From RBG-16-34-14 sp963727535 (GTDB taxonomy: Bacteria > Bacteroidota > Ignavibacteria > Ignavibacteriales > Ignavibacteriaceae), in contig CAVSGR010000006.1 of the NCBI GenBank assembly GCA_963727535.1, positions 1,426,001-1,490,000 of the forward strand: a stretch of DNA of 64,000 nucleotides, written 5' to 3'. Of the stretch, positions 1-9,600 are shown one piece after another. The notes beneath the pieces are model-generated. The model searched no databases. It was not told the DNA's origin and was given only the letters and a program-made list of their open reading frames with translations. A program made the position numbers and the translations under genes. Each line of letters starts with the position of its first letter. Position 1 is the first letter of the stretch.

Positions 1-1
1 A

Positions 2-620
2 GGGAAAATTCATATCGCTCATATCAGCACTAAAAGATCTGTCGAGATGGTTAGGGAAGCGAAGAAGAAAGGAATTAAAGTTACTGCCGAAGTCACTCCG
101 CATCATTTTACTTTGACAGATGATGCAGTAAAAACTTATGATACAAATACGAAGATGAATCCTCCTTTAAGAACAAAAGCGGATGTTGAAGAAATTATTA
201 AAGGATTAAAAGACGGAACAATTGACTGCATTGCAAGTGATCATGCTCCTCATTCGATTGAAGAGAAAGAGAGTGAATTTGATTATGCACCGAACGGAAT
301 TATCGGACTTGAAACAGAAGTTGGTTTAGCTTTAACAGAATTATATCACAAAAAAGTTTTAACATTGAACACAATTGATTGAGAAACTTGCAATTAACCC
401 GCGTAAAATTTTGAATTTACCTGTTCCAAAATTTGAAGATGGAGAAACAGCCAACTTTACCTTAATTGATCCGGATGAAATATGGACAGTTGATATATCT
501 AAATTTAAAAGCAAATCTGTAAACTCTCCTTTTGATAAAAAGTTTTTAACCGGCAAAGCTGCTGGGGTAATAAATAATAAGCAGATGGTTTATAAAGGGG
601 AGAAGGTTAGTATTGCTTAG
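2..620 (+). pseudogene. pyrC: dihydroorotase (class I), 3' part, one frameshift
   Basis: Dihydroorotase closes carbamoyl-aspartate to dihydroorotate in pyrimidine synthesis. The frame is open from base 2, so the start lies outside the window. Visible motifs are HIAHISTKRS, VTAEVTPHH (zinc-ligand region) and ASDHAPHS (catalytic Asp), followed by the usual tail NPRKIL and GKAAGVI. Near base 372 the reading jumps: the first frame ends at a stop at 380-382 (LTLNTID), while the expected continuation LIEKLAINP runs in another frame to 620. Removing one A from 'acaatt' restores a single frame. The tail after the break is well conserved, which favours a sequencing or assembly indel over old decay. 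Family call secure; functional state uncertain. Confidence 0.88.
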
Positions 621-626
621 TACTTC

Positions 627-968
627 CTAATCTGAAAACATTTCTGTAAGTGTTGAAATTATTTTATTTTGAACCGGTTTGATGAATGCTGCATATCTTT
701 TTAATTAACCTTGATTTATCTACTGTTCTAATTTGATCCAAAACTATTTGTCCCTGTTTTCCTTCCACTTTACAAGGAACTCTTGTAGGGTAATTCCTTA
801 GCTTTGATGTTAACGGTGCTATTATTATGGTAGAAATATGATCATTCATATAATTTGGAGAAACTATTACATACGGACGTGTTTTTATTTATTTCACTGC
901 CCACTGTTGGGTCTAAATTAATTAAATAAATTTCAGAATCTCTGAAATTCCATTTACCATTCCCACTC
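627..968 (-). pseudogene. MazF/PemK-family mRNA interferase toxin, frameshifted
   Basis: MazF toxins are sequence-specific endoribonucleases. Read on the minus strand, three segments join into a normal MazF: EIYLINLDPTVGSEINK (about 885-936), then TRPYVIVSPNYMND...KVEGKQGQIVLDQIRTVDKSR (about 680-885), then KIISTLTEMFSD ending at 627-629. The joins need one extra A removed in the run near 887 and one extra base removed near 675 (ccgg). The N-terminal start is unclear. It lies directly after an antitoxin tail, as in mazEF operons. Two shifts in a gene of about 110 codons, inside a decayed block, point to real inactivation. Confidence 0.8.
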
Positions 969-1065
969 TTCTTTATCCCAGGAAGTTGAATTTTCAATAT
1001 AACCCTTATCTAAGAGAATATCATCGTTGCTTTTTGACTTATTCTTTGAAATGCTAAATTCCTAT
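954..1065 (-). pseudogene. MazE-type antitoxin, C-terminal remnant
   Basis: Minus-strand codons give ...NDDILLDKGYIENSTSWDKEEWEW and a stop at 954-956. The acidic and tryptophan-rich tail is typical of MazE-like antitoxins that bind MazF, and it sits immediately upstream of the mazF remnant. The segment before it (AFQRISQKA) can be read in a neighbouring frame. Beyond about 1065 the sequence changes into ATPase-like codons, so the DNA-binding N-terminus of the antitoxin is missing. I infer a deletion that joined the antitoxin tail to another gene. Confidence 0.6.
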
Positions 1066-1562
1066 CTTTTCTCTTTAAATCAAATCTGGAAACTGGATCT
1101 TCAAAAACAATTATCTTGTCATTTATGTTAACATCAATTTAAATATTAGCTAGGAAAAAAGCTAATGCAAGTGCACTTTACTCACCTTCACTAAAACTAT
1201 TTCAAAAACAAGCTTCTTATGGGTTTTACTACAGAATATTACATGTTTTAATGTAATTTCCTAAATCATACCTAATGGAAGGTTCTCTGCTTCGAATTAC
1301 TTTTACACTCTCCAAATTTTTTATTTGGACATAAGGTGCTAATATATTAAGATATCTATTTATAGAGACTTAAGTATGTATACAACAAACTGTTTGAATA
1401 ATTTACCAATTGATTTTGCTTTAAATAATTTTCATTGTTTTGCATCTCAAGTCCAATTTTAAATATTATATACTCAGAGAAATCATCCATGATACGTTGC
1501 TCGGAGCACTTACTTTTAACCTTTAATTTTTTTAGATTCATTTCGCAATGTAGACAAGTCAA
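1040..1562 (-). pseudogene. decayed ABC/AAA-type ATPase (defence-like)
   Basis: On the minus strand, fragments in order are a CxxC segment (CLHCEMNLKK, near 1550), an open stretch APYVQIKNLESVKVIRS (near 1300), an ABC signature FSEGE-SALALAFFLA with a stop inside (near 1150-1195), and Walker B KIIVFEDPVSRFD (near 1080-1120). Signature followed by Walker B with DPVS-x-FD is the pattern of large ATPases seen in anticodon nucleases and other defence proteins (RloC/PrrC-like AAA_13), and the CxxC may be a zinc-hook remnant. Several stops and shifts make this a pseudogene. The exact family is inference. Confidence 0.5.
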
Positions 1563-2238
1563 ATTGACTTTTATTTTTTAATTCAATGAAATTTCGATGG
1601 AATTAAACTACACGTTGATTAATCGGACTCCATACTTTGATTTAAGATATTCACTTTTTCTCCCAAAGATTCTTATAATGTTAATCGGTTTACTTTCACA
1701 GAATTTTATAGCTTTTTGATTAAAAAACATATAGTTACACTATTGAAAATGAGTTTATTAAGTCCTCTTTGCTTAAGAAAATATTTGAAATAGCCAATTT
1801 CTGTTAGCAAATAATTTCGCCAATTCTCTATCAATAGATTATTCGTATAAAGTTTGTTCGCATATTATAAATGTATCTTTCAATACTAAAATTTTGTCAC
1901 CGAGAGTCTCATACTTCTGACCTCTGAATTCATCTCCTTACTCCACATCAAAATATTGTTTATAAAGACTAATATGTCAATAGTTTCATCTAATGTTTCA
2001 TAAATAAAGTACACATTCGATCATTTTTATTGAATTATATCCTAGTTTAATTCATGCTTCAGCTTCATCTTCCATTTCAAACCATATCAGATATGCTTTG
2101 ATTTTATCTATAAACTTTTGAGATATACTATCTATTGTTTCTTTGTTATGAGTTTTACAACAATTTCATATTCCATTGGTAGTAATATCTCCTTCTTTTT
2201 TAACTTCAACTCCTTTGTCTTTACTATGATCAGCATTA
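1563..2238. other. AT-rich decayed coding DNA, no intact gene
   Basis: No reading frame of useful length survives. On the minus strand short coding-like pieces remain (for example SIDRELAKLFANRNWLFQ near 1780-1840 and KETIDSISQKFIDKIKAYLIWFEMEDEAEA near 2050-2150), each broken by stops. They may be the N-terminal part of the ATPase downstream or a separate lost gene. I cannot name a family. Confidence 0.4.
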
Positions 2239-2850
2239 TCATAATATAATTACAATTTGTTTATTTAATTCGCCTACAAGTTTTTCAAGGCCAACCTCTG
2301 TGCCCTGAGTCGCTTTATATTTTGCTTGAAATTGTTTTTTGACTTCTTCTCTTCCCATATTTTTTATATTATTTTTTATTGTTTGTCTCAATTCTATCTT
2401 TCCATTAACATCAATAGTAAAATCGTAATACCATTCTCCATCACGACGTATTAGTTTATTAGCAATTAATTGTTCTTTTATTACGTCAAATACTTCTTCT
2501 GGTACCAAATTTCTAAAAAGTGAATCAAAGACGTCAGTGTTTATTCAGAACGTAAAGTATTTAATTCTTCTTCTCGTTTTCTTGATTGAGCGTCTTCAAT
2601 TCTTCTAACAATAAATATTGATATAATTATTGACGCTGCAAGAGTATATAAAAAGCTGCTTAGGTATTCTGAGGATATCTTTCTCGATAGGGTATTCAAT
2701 AGAAATTAATTCTTGAATATTACCGTTTGCAGTCATAGTTTTAATGGTTTTTGTTTGCAATGAGATTTCAGATGCAACCCAGTCTATAGATATTCCACCT
2801 ATTACTAGTACTATACAGATTATAATAAAATGAAGTGTATTAATTTTTGT
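2239..2850 (-). pseudogene. membrane protein of unknown family, frameshifted
   Basis: Minus-strand pieces join into one protein. First comes a hydrophobic helix (LHFIIICIVLVIGGISIDW, near 2790-2840) and an extracytoplasmic segment to about 2680. After a one-base shift there is a second helix (LAASIIISIFIVRRIEDA) and a charged coiled stretch (SRKREEELNTLRSE). After another shift, a soluble domain runs from 2520 to the stop at 2239 (VPEEVFDVIKEQLIANKLIRR...). The longest open piece is the last 89 codons, with only a TTG start. Two breaks, both one-base, mark it as inactivated. I do not recognise the soluble domain. Confidence 0.5.
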
Positions 2851-3080
2851 TCATGATACTGCTCTTTTAATTCAAAAAAAAATTATTATCACACAAAGTT
2901 TTTTAAGGGTTGGACTTGTTACAAATTACTGAATGAGAGAAAGCCCATTTTTTATCCTTTTCCCCAACCCAAATAAAGAAGAAATGGGGGTTGTTAATTG
3001 TTGAGATAAACTTAAAGTAATTGGGGAATTATGTCAACAGTGAGACGGCAAAAGGCAGAACGGATGGAAGATGGATGATG

Positions 3081-3114
3081 TATGATGGAAAATGTAAAAT
3101 TATGATGGAAAATG
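3081..3114. repeat. short direct repeat, 14 nt x 2
   Basis: The 14-mer tatgatggaaaatg occurs at 3081-3094 and again at 3101-3114, in a stretch rich in gatgg words (3060-3115) between the decayed block and the parE stop. It is probably a simple intergenic repeat; no coding or regulatory role can be shown. Confidence 0.6.
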
Positions 3115-3160
3115 CAGGGGGCAAAGAGCATAGCATTAACAATCTCATCATCACATTATC

Positions 3161-3463
3161 TCATAACTTCTCGAATATTTCTTTTCTCCTTAGAAGCTGA
3201 TGTCCTTCAAAGACCGTTAGTATTTCTATTGTTTTCTGCTTTCGATAATAAACTATTCTGTAATTTTTATATAATATTTCTCTGATTTGTTCTATGGCAA
3301 GCTCCGGTACTATTCTCCCTTTATCCGGATTATCAGGAATTGTTTTTGAAACTGATATTAGCTTATCTATAAATTTTATTGCAGCCTGAGGATTATCGCG
3401 TGTAATGTATTCTTCAATTTCCTGCAAACGGATCAAAGCTTCCTTTGTCCAATACAGCTTCAT
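3161..3463 (-). CDS. ParE/RelE-family toxin
   Basis: 100-residue type II toxin of the RelE/ParE superfamily. These small basic proteins inhibit gyrase (ParE) or cleave mRNA on the ribosome (RelE). Features seen: an N-terminal strand-helix LYWTKEALIRLQEIEEYI, NPQAA in the helical hairpin, PDKGRIVPEL, IREILYKNYRIVYY, and a C-terminal strand TIEILTVFEGHQLL. REIL-YKNYRIVYY is typical of the ParE branch. The start codon overlaps the end of the antitoxin gene by 4 bases, implying translational coupling. The intact pair borders a stretch of dead toxin and defence genes. Confidence 0.88.
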   Translation of the reverse strand: MKLYWTKEALIRLQEIEEYITRDNPQAAIKFIDKLISVSKTIPDNPDKGRIVPELAIEQIREILYKNYRIVYYRKQKTIEILTVFEGHQLLRRKEIFEKL

Positions 3464-3750
3464 TTATCCCGGGTAGCCCTCACTTTCTTCAACTCTTTTT
3501 CTAATTGAGATGTTGTATATTTTTCACCCTTTTCCGAATCAGATAATCCTCGTGAAATTGAATCAATGAATAATTTGGTCTGACATAATTCATCAAATTC
3601 CGAAGGTGAAATGAGTACGCCCGCCGGTTTTCCATTCTGAGTAATAATTAGAGAATTTTTCTTTTCCTGAATTTCTTTAAGATACTTAGCCAGACTCGAT
3701 TTGAATTGACCAACAGGAATTATATCGGTTGCAACTGCTATGCTCTTCAT
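3460..3750 (-). CDS. Phd/YefM-family antitoxin
   Basis: 96-residue antitoxin. Members neutralise a RelE/ParE toxin through the C-terminus and repress their own operon through the N-terminal fold. The signature is visible: VGQFKSSLAKYLKEI, then SLIITQNGKPAGVLISPSEFDEL (about residues 34-56). The C-terminal third is charged, as expected for the toxin-binding part. It is the first gene of the pair, with the toxin starting inside its last codon. Operator sites in 3751-3830 are likely but I see no clear palindrome there. Confidence 0.88.
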   Translation of the reverse strand: MKSIAVATDIIPVGQFKSSLAKYLKEIQEKKNSLIITQNGKPAGVLISPSEFDELCQTKLFIDSISRGLSDSEKGEKYTTSQLEKELKKVRATRDK

Positions 3751-3833
3751 TTTAAGTCCTTTTTAAGTCTTAATACAGATCATAATTTAGTCCAATATTA
3801 TGACTTTATCAACTGTAATTATCCAGATAAACG

Positions 3834-5067
3834 CTAAAATTCTTTTTTCACTTTCGGGTCTGCGTAATTTCTTTCAGGCATAATGCAAACCCAATCAGGT
3901 CTTCCGGGATCACGGTCGTAAGGATAGCCGCCAAGTTCTTTATAAAGTTCAGAGTATTGTTTTAGTTTATCATAATCTAATTCTACACCAAGCCCGGGAC
4001 CTTGCGGCAGTTTCATTTTCCCATTTTCATATTTTAATTTTCCACCTTTAATAATATCATCTGTAAGGTGATGATAATGTGCATCTGCGGCAAAACCGAG
4101 ATTTGGAAGTGCAGCACCGAGATGCAGCATTGTTGCAAGCTGTATTCCCAGCTCACCCGATGAATGCACACTCGCACCCCACTGGAATGTTTCCAGAACC
4201 TGTCCGGCTTTGTATGCTTGTCGTAATCCTCCCCAGAAAGTTGTATCGAGAAGAATAACATCAACAGCTTCAGTTCTTATGCAGGAAGCAAGCTGTTCAA
4301 AATTTATTACAACAGTATTTGTAGCAGTTGGTATCTTAACAAAATTGCGAACACGCCGCATTCCTTCCAAACCGAACGTCGGATCTTCAAAATAATCATT
4401 ATTAATATCTTCAATAGCTTTTCCAACTCTTATTGCTTCTTCAACACTCCAGGTGCTGTTAGGATCAAGACGGAAAGAAGAACCGGGAAAAGCATTAGCA
4501 AGAGAACGGTAAACTTCAATATCGTGGTCGGGAGGGAAAACTCCTCCTTTAAGCTTGAAAGTTTTAAAGCCGTTTACTTTTGCAAGCTCTTTTGCGTGTG
4601 CAGCCATTTGTTCAGCCGAAGCTTCGCCGCCTTTACCTGTTTTTCTTATTATTGTACCTGTAAAAGAGATAAGCCGCAAAAGGAATTTCATCTCTAACTG
4701 CGCCTCCTAAAAGATCACAAGCTCTTATTCCAAGTTTTTTCCCAGCAAGATCCATACAGGCAAATTCTATAGCTGCGTGAATCTGGTAACGATTATTATA
4801 AAGTGAGGCAACCGGGTTCATAATTTTCCAGCGAAGCATTTCAAGCTGCAAAGGATCGTGCCCAACGAGGTAAGGCTTTAATCCTTTTATTGCATCTTCT
4901 GCAGAAGCACCTCCTCCGCCCATTTCGCCATAGCCAATTAATCCATCGTCAGTGAATATCTCTACAATTGTTCTTACAAATCTTCCCCAGTGAGCGCCGT
5001 TCGCATGACGTAATGGAGCTTCAAGAGGAACAGTTACTGTTGTTGCTTTTATATCTGTTATTTTCAT
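3834..5067 (-). pseudogene. enolase-superfamily sugar-acid dehydratase (glucarate-dehydratase-like), one frameshift
   Basis: Mandelate racemase/muconate lactonising enzyme superfamily, acid-sugar dehydratase type. The N-terminal capping domain (4633-5067) and the barrel domain (3834 to about 4640) are in different frames. The reading breaks in the A5 run near 4643; removing one A gives YRYNNKKTGKGGEASAEQ without interruption. Barrel motifs are FKLKGG (Lys pair), FRLDPNSTW (metal Asp), FEDPT (metal Glu) and PTATNTVV. The usual HHFWGG is TTFWGG here, and only one His is seen in the later SVHSSGEL segment, so the substrate may not be glucarate. The ends are intact, so an assembly indel is plausible. 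Confidence 0.8.
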
Positions 5068-5339
5068 TTTGTTTCTTTTTTGACTTTCAAAAATTTCAAA
5101 GATGGTGAGTTTTAATATAATATTTTAATAACGAATCTTGTAACAGAAACCTGATGCCGGATACCAGATACCGGATAAGCTCGGTTCACAAAAGTTCAAT
5201 AATACTCTATACATACTGTATATGAATCTGGACACCAAATCTTTCAAAAACACCTCAAAATCATAAAAAAACAGCTATTCTTGGTGGCATCTCATTTGGC
5301 TTTCCTTAAATAGAAATTGAAGAAAAAAGGATGACGAAA

Positions 5340-6167
5340 ATGAAAAAGATATATGTTTACTTCTTGTCTATAATTGTGGCAGGTTTATTTGCTGCCTGTG
5401 ATTTAAATGATCCCAATTTATTCCACGATTATAATCCACCTTCTCCGCCTTCGGGAATTGTGGTATTAAATGGTGATAACAGGGTCGATCTTTACTGGGA
5501 TGATAATTATGAAGACGATCTTGCTGGCTACAATATTTATTACAGCTACAGTTATGATGGCGAATACAAGTTGCTTGGTTCTACGCAGTCAGATTATTTT
5601 ACTGACTGGGGACCTGCAAATGGCGTGACTTATTATTATGCAGTTACTGCTTACGATTATAACGGAAATGAAAGCGATTTAAGTTACGATGTTGCCTACG
5701 CTACTCCGAGACCGGAAGGTTTTAACCAGGCAATTTTTGATTATAACAGATTTCCTGATAATTCCGGATACTCGTTCGCAAATTATGCAGTTGTTCCTTA
5801 TGACGACCAAGGCTCAGACTTCTTCTTTGAAAATTATAATGGAGATTTTTATCTCGATGTTTGGGATGACAGCGATATACAGGACATGGGGCACACAAGC
5901 GACATTTATGATATTACGTATGCTCCTACTTCCGGCTGGAATCAGTATAAATATGAACAAGCAATAGTTGGACACACTTATGTTATCTGGACTTGGGATA
6001 ATCATTATGCTAAAGTAAGAGTGAAAAGTATAACAAATGAAAGAGTTGTTTTCGATTGGACTTATCAGATTGCTGAAGGTAACAAGGAGCTTAAAGTAAA
6101 TCCAAAAACAAAGAGAGAACCTTTACATAAAGAAAATTTATCTGCAAGACATTTAACAGGTAAGTAG
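5340..6167 (+). CDS. lipoprotein with fibronectin type III domain
   Basis: Predicted outer-surface or periplasmic lipoprotein of 275 residues. The signal sequence ends in a lipobox LFAAC. The ATG at 5340 is preferred over 5331 because the purine-rich site ends at 5330, too close to the first ATG. Residues about 35-125 form an FN3-like fold (VDLYWDDNYEDDLAGYNIYY ... YYYAVTAYDYNGNES ... YATP). The remainder is rich in Tyr, Asp and Trp and has no recognised domain. It probably heads the operon with the DUF4783 gene 47 bases downstream. Function unknown. Confidence 0.78.
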   Translation: MKKIYVYFLSIIVAGLFAACDLNDPNLFHDYNPPSPPSGIVVLNGDNRVDLYWDDNYEDDLAGYNIYYSYSYDGEYKLLGSTQSDYFTDWGPANGVTYYYAVTAYDYNGNESDLSYDVAYATPRPEGFNQAIFDYNRFPDNSGYSFANYAVVPYDDQGSDFFFENYNGDFYLDVWDDSDIQDMGHTSDIYDITYAPTSGWNQYKYEQAIVGHTYVIWTWDNHYAKVRVKSITNERVVFDWTYQIAEGNKELKVNPKTKREPLHKENLSARHLTGK

Positions 6168-6214
6168 TAATGCGATAGATTTCGATTTAATTATTCTTTA
6201 AATTTGATTACATA

Positions 6215-6679
6215 ATGAATAAAGTTAGTAGTACGCTGATAATTTTGATCTTCGTATTAAACATTTTCCTGGGCGGGTCTGTTTCTGCCCAGGGAAAAAA
6301 TTTTTTAAACAAGTTTGACTCAAGCAAAAATACTGTCTCTCCTGTACAAACAATATTTAGCAGAATTGAATCTGCAATTTCACAGGGAAATGTAGCTGTC
6401 CTATCATCTTATTTTGGTTCTCAAACTTACCTGAGTTTATCAAATGGAATCAGAGGTTACTATTCTTCGAACCAGGCTTATTATGTATTAGAAGATTTTT
6501 TCAGGATGTATAATGTTACTTCGTTCCGTTTTAATAATCTAAATACTGAAGAAAATGTTCCTTATGCAACAGGAGTTTACAATTATGAATTCAGGGGGAA
6601 AAGAAATGAGACACAGGCTTATATATCACTTAAGAAATTGGGGCGCAGCTGGAAGATAACTCAAATAACAATAAACTAA
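6215..6679 (+). CDS. secreted DUF4783-like protein
   Basis: 154 residues with an N-terminal signal peptide (hydrophobic LIILIFVLNIFLGG, then SVSAQ). The mature part has the size and pattern of a small NTF2-like alpha/beta fold: an initial helix with PVQTIFSRIESAISQGN, then strands ending in GRSWKITQITIN. This matches DUF4783 proteins common in Bacteroidota and Ignavibacteria. The stop codon shares one base with the start of the kinase gene (TAATG), so the two are translationally coupled. The biochemical role is unknown; a link to the envelope-sensing kinase is inferred only from coupling. Confidence 0.72.
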   Translation: MNKVSSTLIILIFVLNIFLGGSVSAQGKNFLNKFDSSKNTVSPVQTIFSRIESAISQGNVAVLSSYFGSQTYLSLSNGIRGYYSSNQAYYVLEDFFRMYNVTSFRFNNLNTEENVPYATGVYNYEFRGKRNETQAYISLKKLGRSWKITQITIN

Positions 6680-9600
6680 TGTCCGGAATAATTTTAAGGT
6701 ATTTAAGAGGCGATGGAAAATATTTTACTATCGTCTTTTTTATTTTAATACTCGTTCTATCAATTGGAATGATTACTCCGGTAATTATTAGTCATAATGA
6801 AAACAACTGGGGGACTGAACTCAACTCAAAAATTCATAATATTGAAACAACTGCCACAAATCTTTTTAAAGATAAAGAAACACAGCTTCTTTTAACGCAC
6901 AAAAAATTGAAACAAAATCTTTTAGTAACATTAAGTCCGCCTAACACTTCTTACAGGGGATTAATCAAACTTGTGAATGAAGAAAAATACAACGATTACT
7001 CTGTTGAAGTTTTAGCTCCGAATGGGAAGATAATTGCCTGGAATGCAAACATTGCAATAAAAGAAGAAAATATTTTCCCTCTAACTTTTCCTCTAGGACA
7101 AGTATTCTTTCACAACACTGAATTGGTGACATATCTTAGCGTGATCGATACAATTTTAATCGAGCATGATGCATTTTACCTCGTTCTTTCTTTTCCATTT
7201 GAAAAACATTACACTATTCAGAATTCTTACTTTAAGAACATCAGTTTTATTAATGATCTTTCCAACAGATTCTATACTCAGTTTAACATCGGTTTTAATT
7301 CATATTCTGAAAAATCCAAAGACGGCAGAAAATATTCTTTCGATTTGTTAAACAATGGAGATAAGAAAATCGGGGTAGTAAGTTTCATTAAACCTTCACT
7401 TGCCTCCTATATAAATTCTATAAGTAATCTGGCTGATGATTTCCAGGCTGTGCTTGTAATACTGGCATGCCTGATTGTTGCGTTTGGCTTCAGAAAAGAT
7501 TTTAAAAACATAAGGTACAGAATATTCAGATTTGTAATACTTTTGGTTTATATGTCGGTCCTTAGATTACTTCTTTATTCTCTTGCAATACCAGCCCGAT
7601 TTATGGAAGGCGAACTTACCAATCCGGCATATTTTTCATCAGCCTTTGGAGGCGGTATTGTAAAATCTCCAGTTGAGTTATTTATCACTTCGTTATTCTT
7701 TCTGATTATAGGAGTTTATTTGTTCAGAAATATTCTTCGTTATTTGAAAGATGAAAATGTTAAAAAAAATAAGATTGAATTTTTCCAAGTAATAAAAATC
7801 ATATCTCTTACAATTATTTTCTTTTTATCTGTAAGAGCTGTTGCTGCAACGATGAAGAGTATAATTTTCGATTCAGCTATAAGATATTTTAAAGAGCCCG
7901 ATATTATTCCCAATCTTCCGGCGCTATTTATGAATTTGAATATATTTATTTTCGGTGCGGGAAGTGTACTGTTGTTGTGCTCTTTTATAATGCTTATAGT
8001 TTCCTTTTTTATACAGCTCAGTAAAAAAGATAGAGTAAGAAGTTTTTTTATTGCATTCTTTGTCTTTGAAATTCTTGGACTTGCTTTTTTTCTTATTCAA
8101 AATGAGCCTCTTGTTACTCCTCTTATTATGTTTATAGTTGTAGGATCTATTTTTCTTCTTTCATATCATTTTTATAAAAAGGAAGAAAGCCCTTACAATT
8201 ATATTTATGCAACTCTGGTTGCTTCATTATTAACAATATTACTATTAAATCATTTTAACCTTCAGCTCGAAAGAGATTCGTTAAAAACTGTTGCTTATGA
8301 AATTACCAGACCAAACGACAATCTTCTGCATTTTCATATAGAAGAAACTTTAAACGACGCTGCATCCAATCCAACTACTGTTAATTATTTTTTAAGAAGA
8401 AATGCTAATTACGATGCAGTTGCGTTTTTAATCTGGTGTAACAGTTCATTGCAGAGAGAATCTTTGCATTCTTCCGTTTCTCTTTATAACCGTAACATGG
8501 AATTAGTCGGTAATTTCTCAATGGGAATTGATCATCCTGAATTTTCTAAGTCAAAATTTATTGGACTGAAACCTGGGAAATCAAAAATATTTATACCTGA
8601 AAAAACATCTGAGAATTATGACCAGGTTTTTACAGGAATAATCCCTGTTTCGGTAAACGAAATAATTGTAGGATACGTTTCCGCTACAGTTGCTTTCGAT
8701 TTGCAACTAATGGGAAACACTGGAATTCCTGATTTCTTAGAATCTAAAGAAAATATTTTAAGTCCTGTAGTAGATGTAAAGCAGCTAAAGATTTTTGAGT
8801 TTACCGATTCAAGAGTAAGCAGAATTTACGGAGATATTTATCCTTCCCGCGATAATGTGCAACCGATCTGGAATGTGAAATATTCCCAGGATAATGATAC
8901 ATGGTTAACTCTAACTTTAAATGATGAGCAATATCTTACGTATCTTGTAAAAACGGTGAAAGGAGATAACCAAAAAATAATTGCGGTTCTTTTGAGAGAG
9001 AAACAGTTTACCTGGAATCTTTTCAACTTCTTCAAAATTTTTGTTATTCACAGCATCTTTATTTTAATTCTTTTCACTTTCATTTTTGTTTCAAGAATAA
9101 AGAAAATAAAATACACTTTTAAAGCACAGGTTTTAATAGCCTTTCTTCTTATCTCGATAATACCGGTTGTTTTACTCGCTATTTATAATAGACAGGTTGT
9201 AAAAGAAAGAAGTCAAACTGCCGTAGTTGATGAACTGAGTGAAAGAACAAATTACTTAGAGAACCATATTCATGTTCAGAATGAAGAACATCCCGACAGA
9301 GATATAAAATCTTTATTCAGCGCAGCAGGAAAAGAGCTTGGCATTTCATTCGGCGCTTATAAAGTAACTGACCAAACATTCAATTCCAGTGATCAGTATT
9401 ACAGCTCAGGGCTATTTCCTGAGAAGATGAATCCGCAAGCTTATTATCATTTAAATTATTTGAGCTATAGAGAATATTTGACCGAGGAAAAAATAGAAAA
9501 TTTTGAGTATGATTCTTTTTACAAGAAGATCACCATCAACAATAAAGATTTCATTATAAACGTAAATGATGCTTTTAACAAAGTCGATGTTATTTTTTCT

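Noticed and set aside
2940..3000. C-rich and G-rich arms (ccccaaccc / gggggttg) as a terminator
   Set aside because: Pairing is short and the following bases lack a T run; no intact gene ends there.
3060..3115. gatgg-rich repeats as a CRISPR or mobile-element end
   Set aside because: Only two 14-base copies at a 20-base period, with no spacers, no cas genes and no inverted ends.
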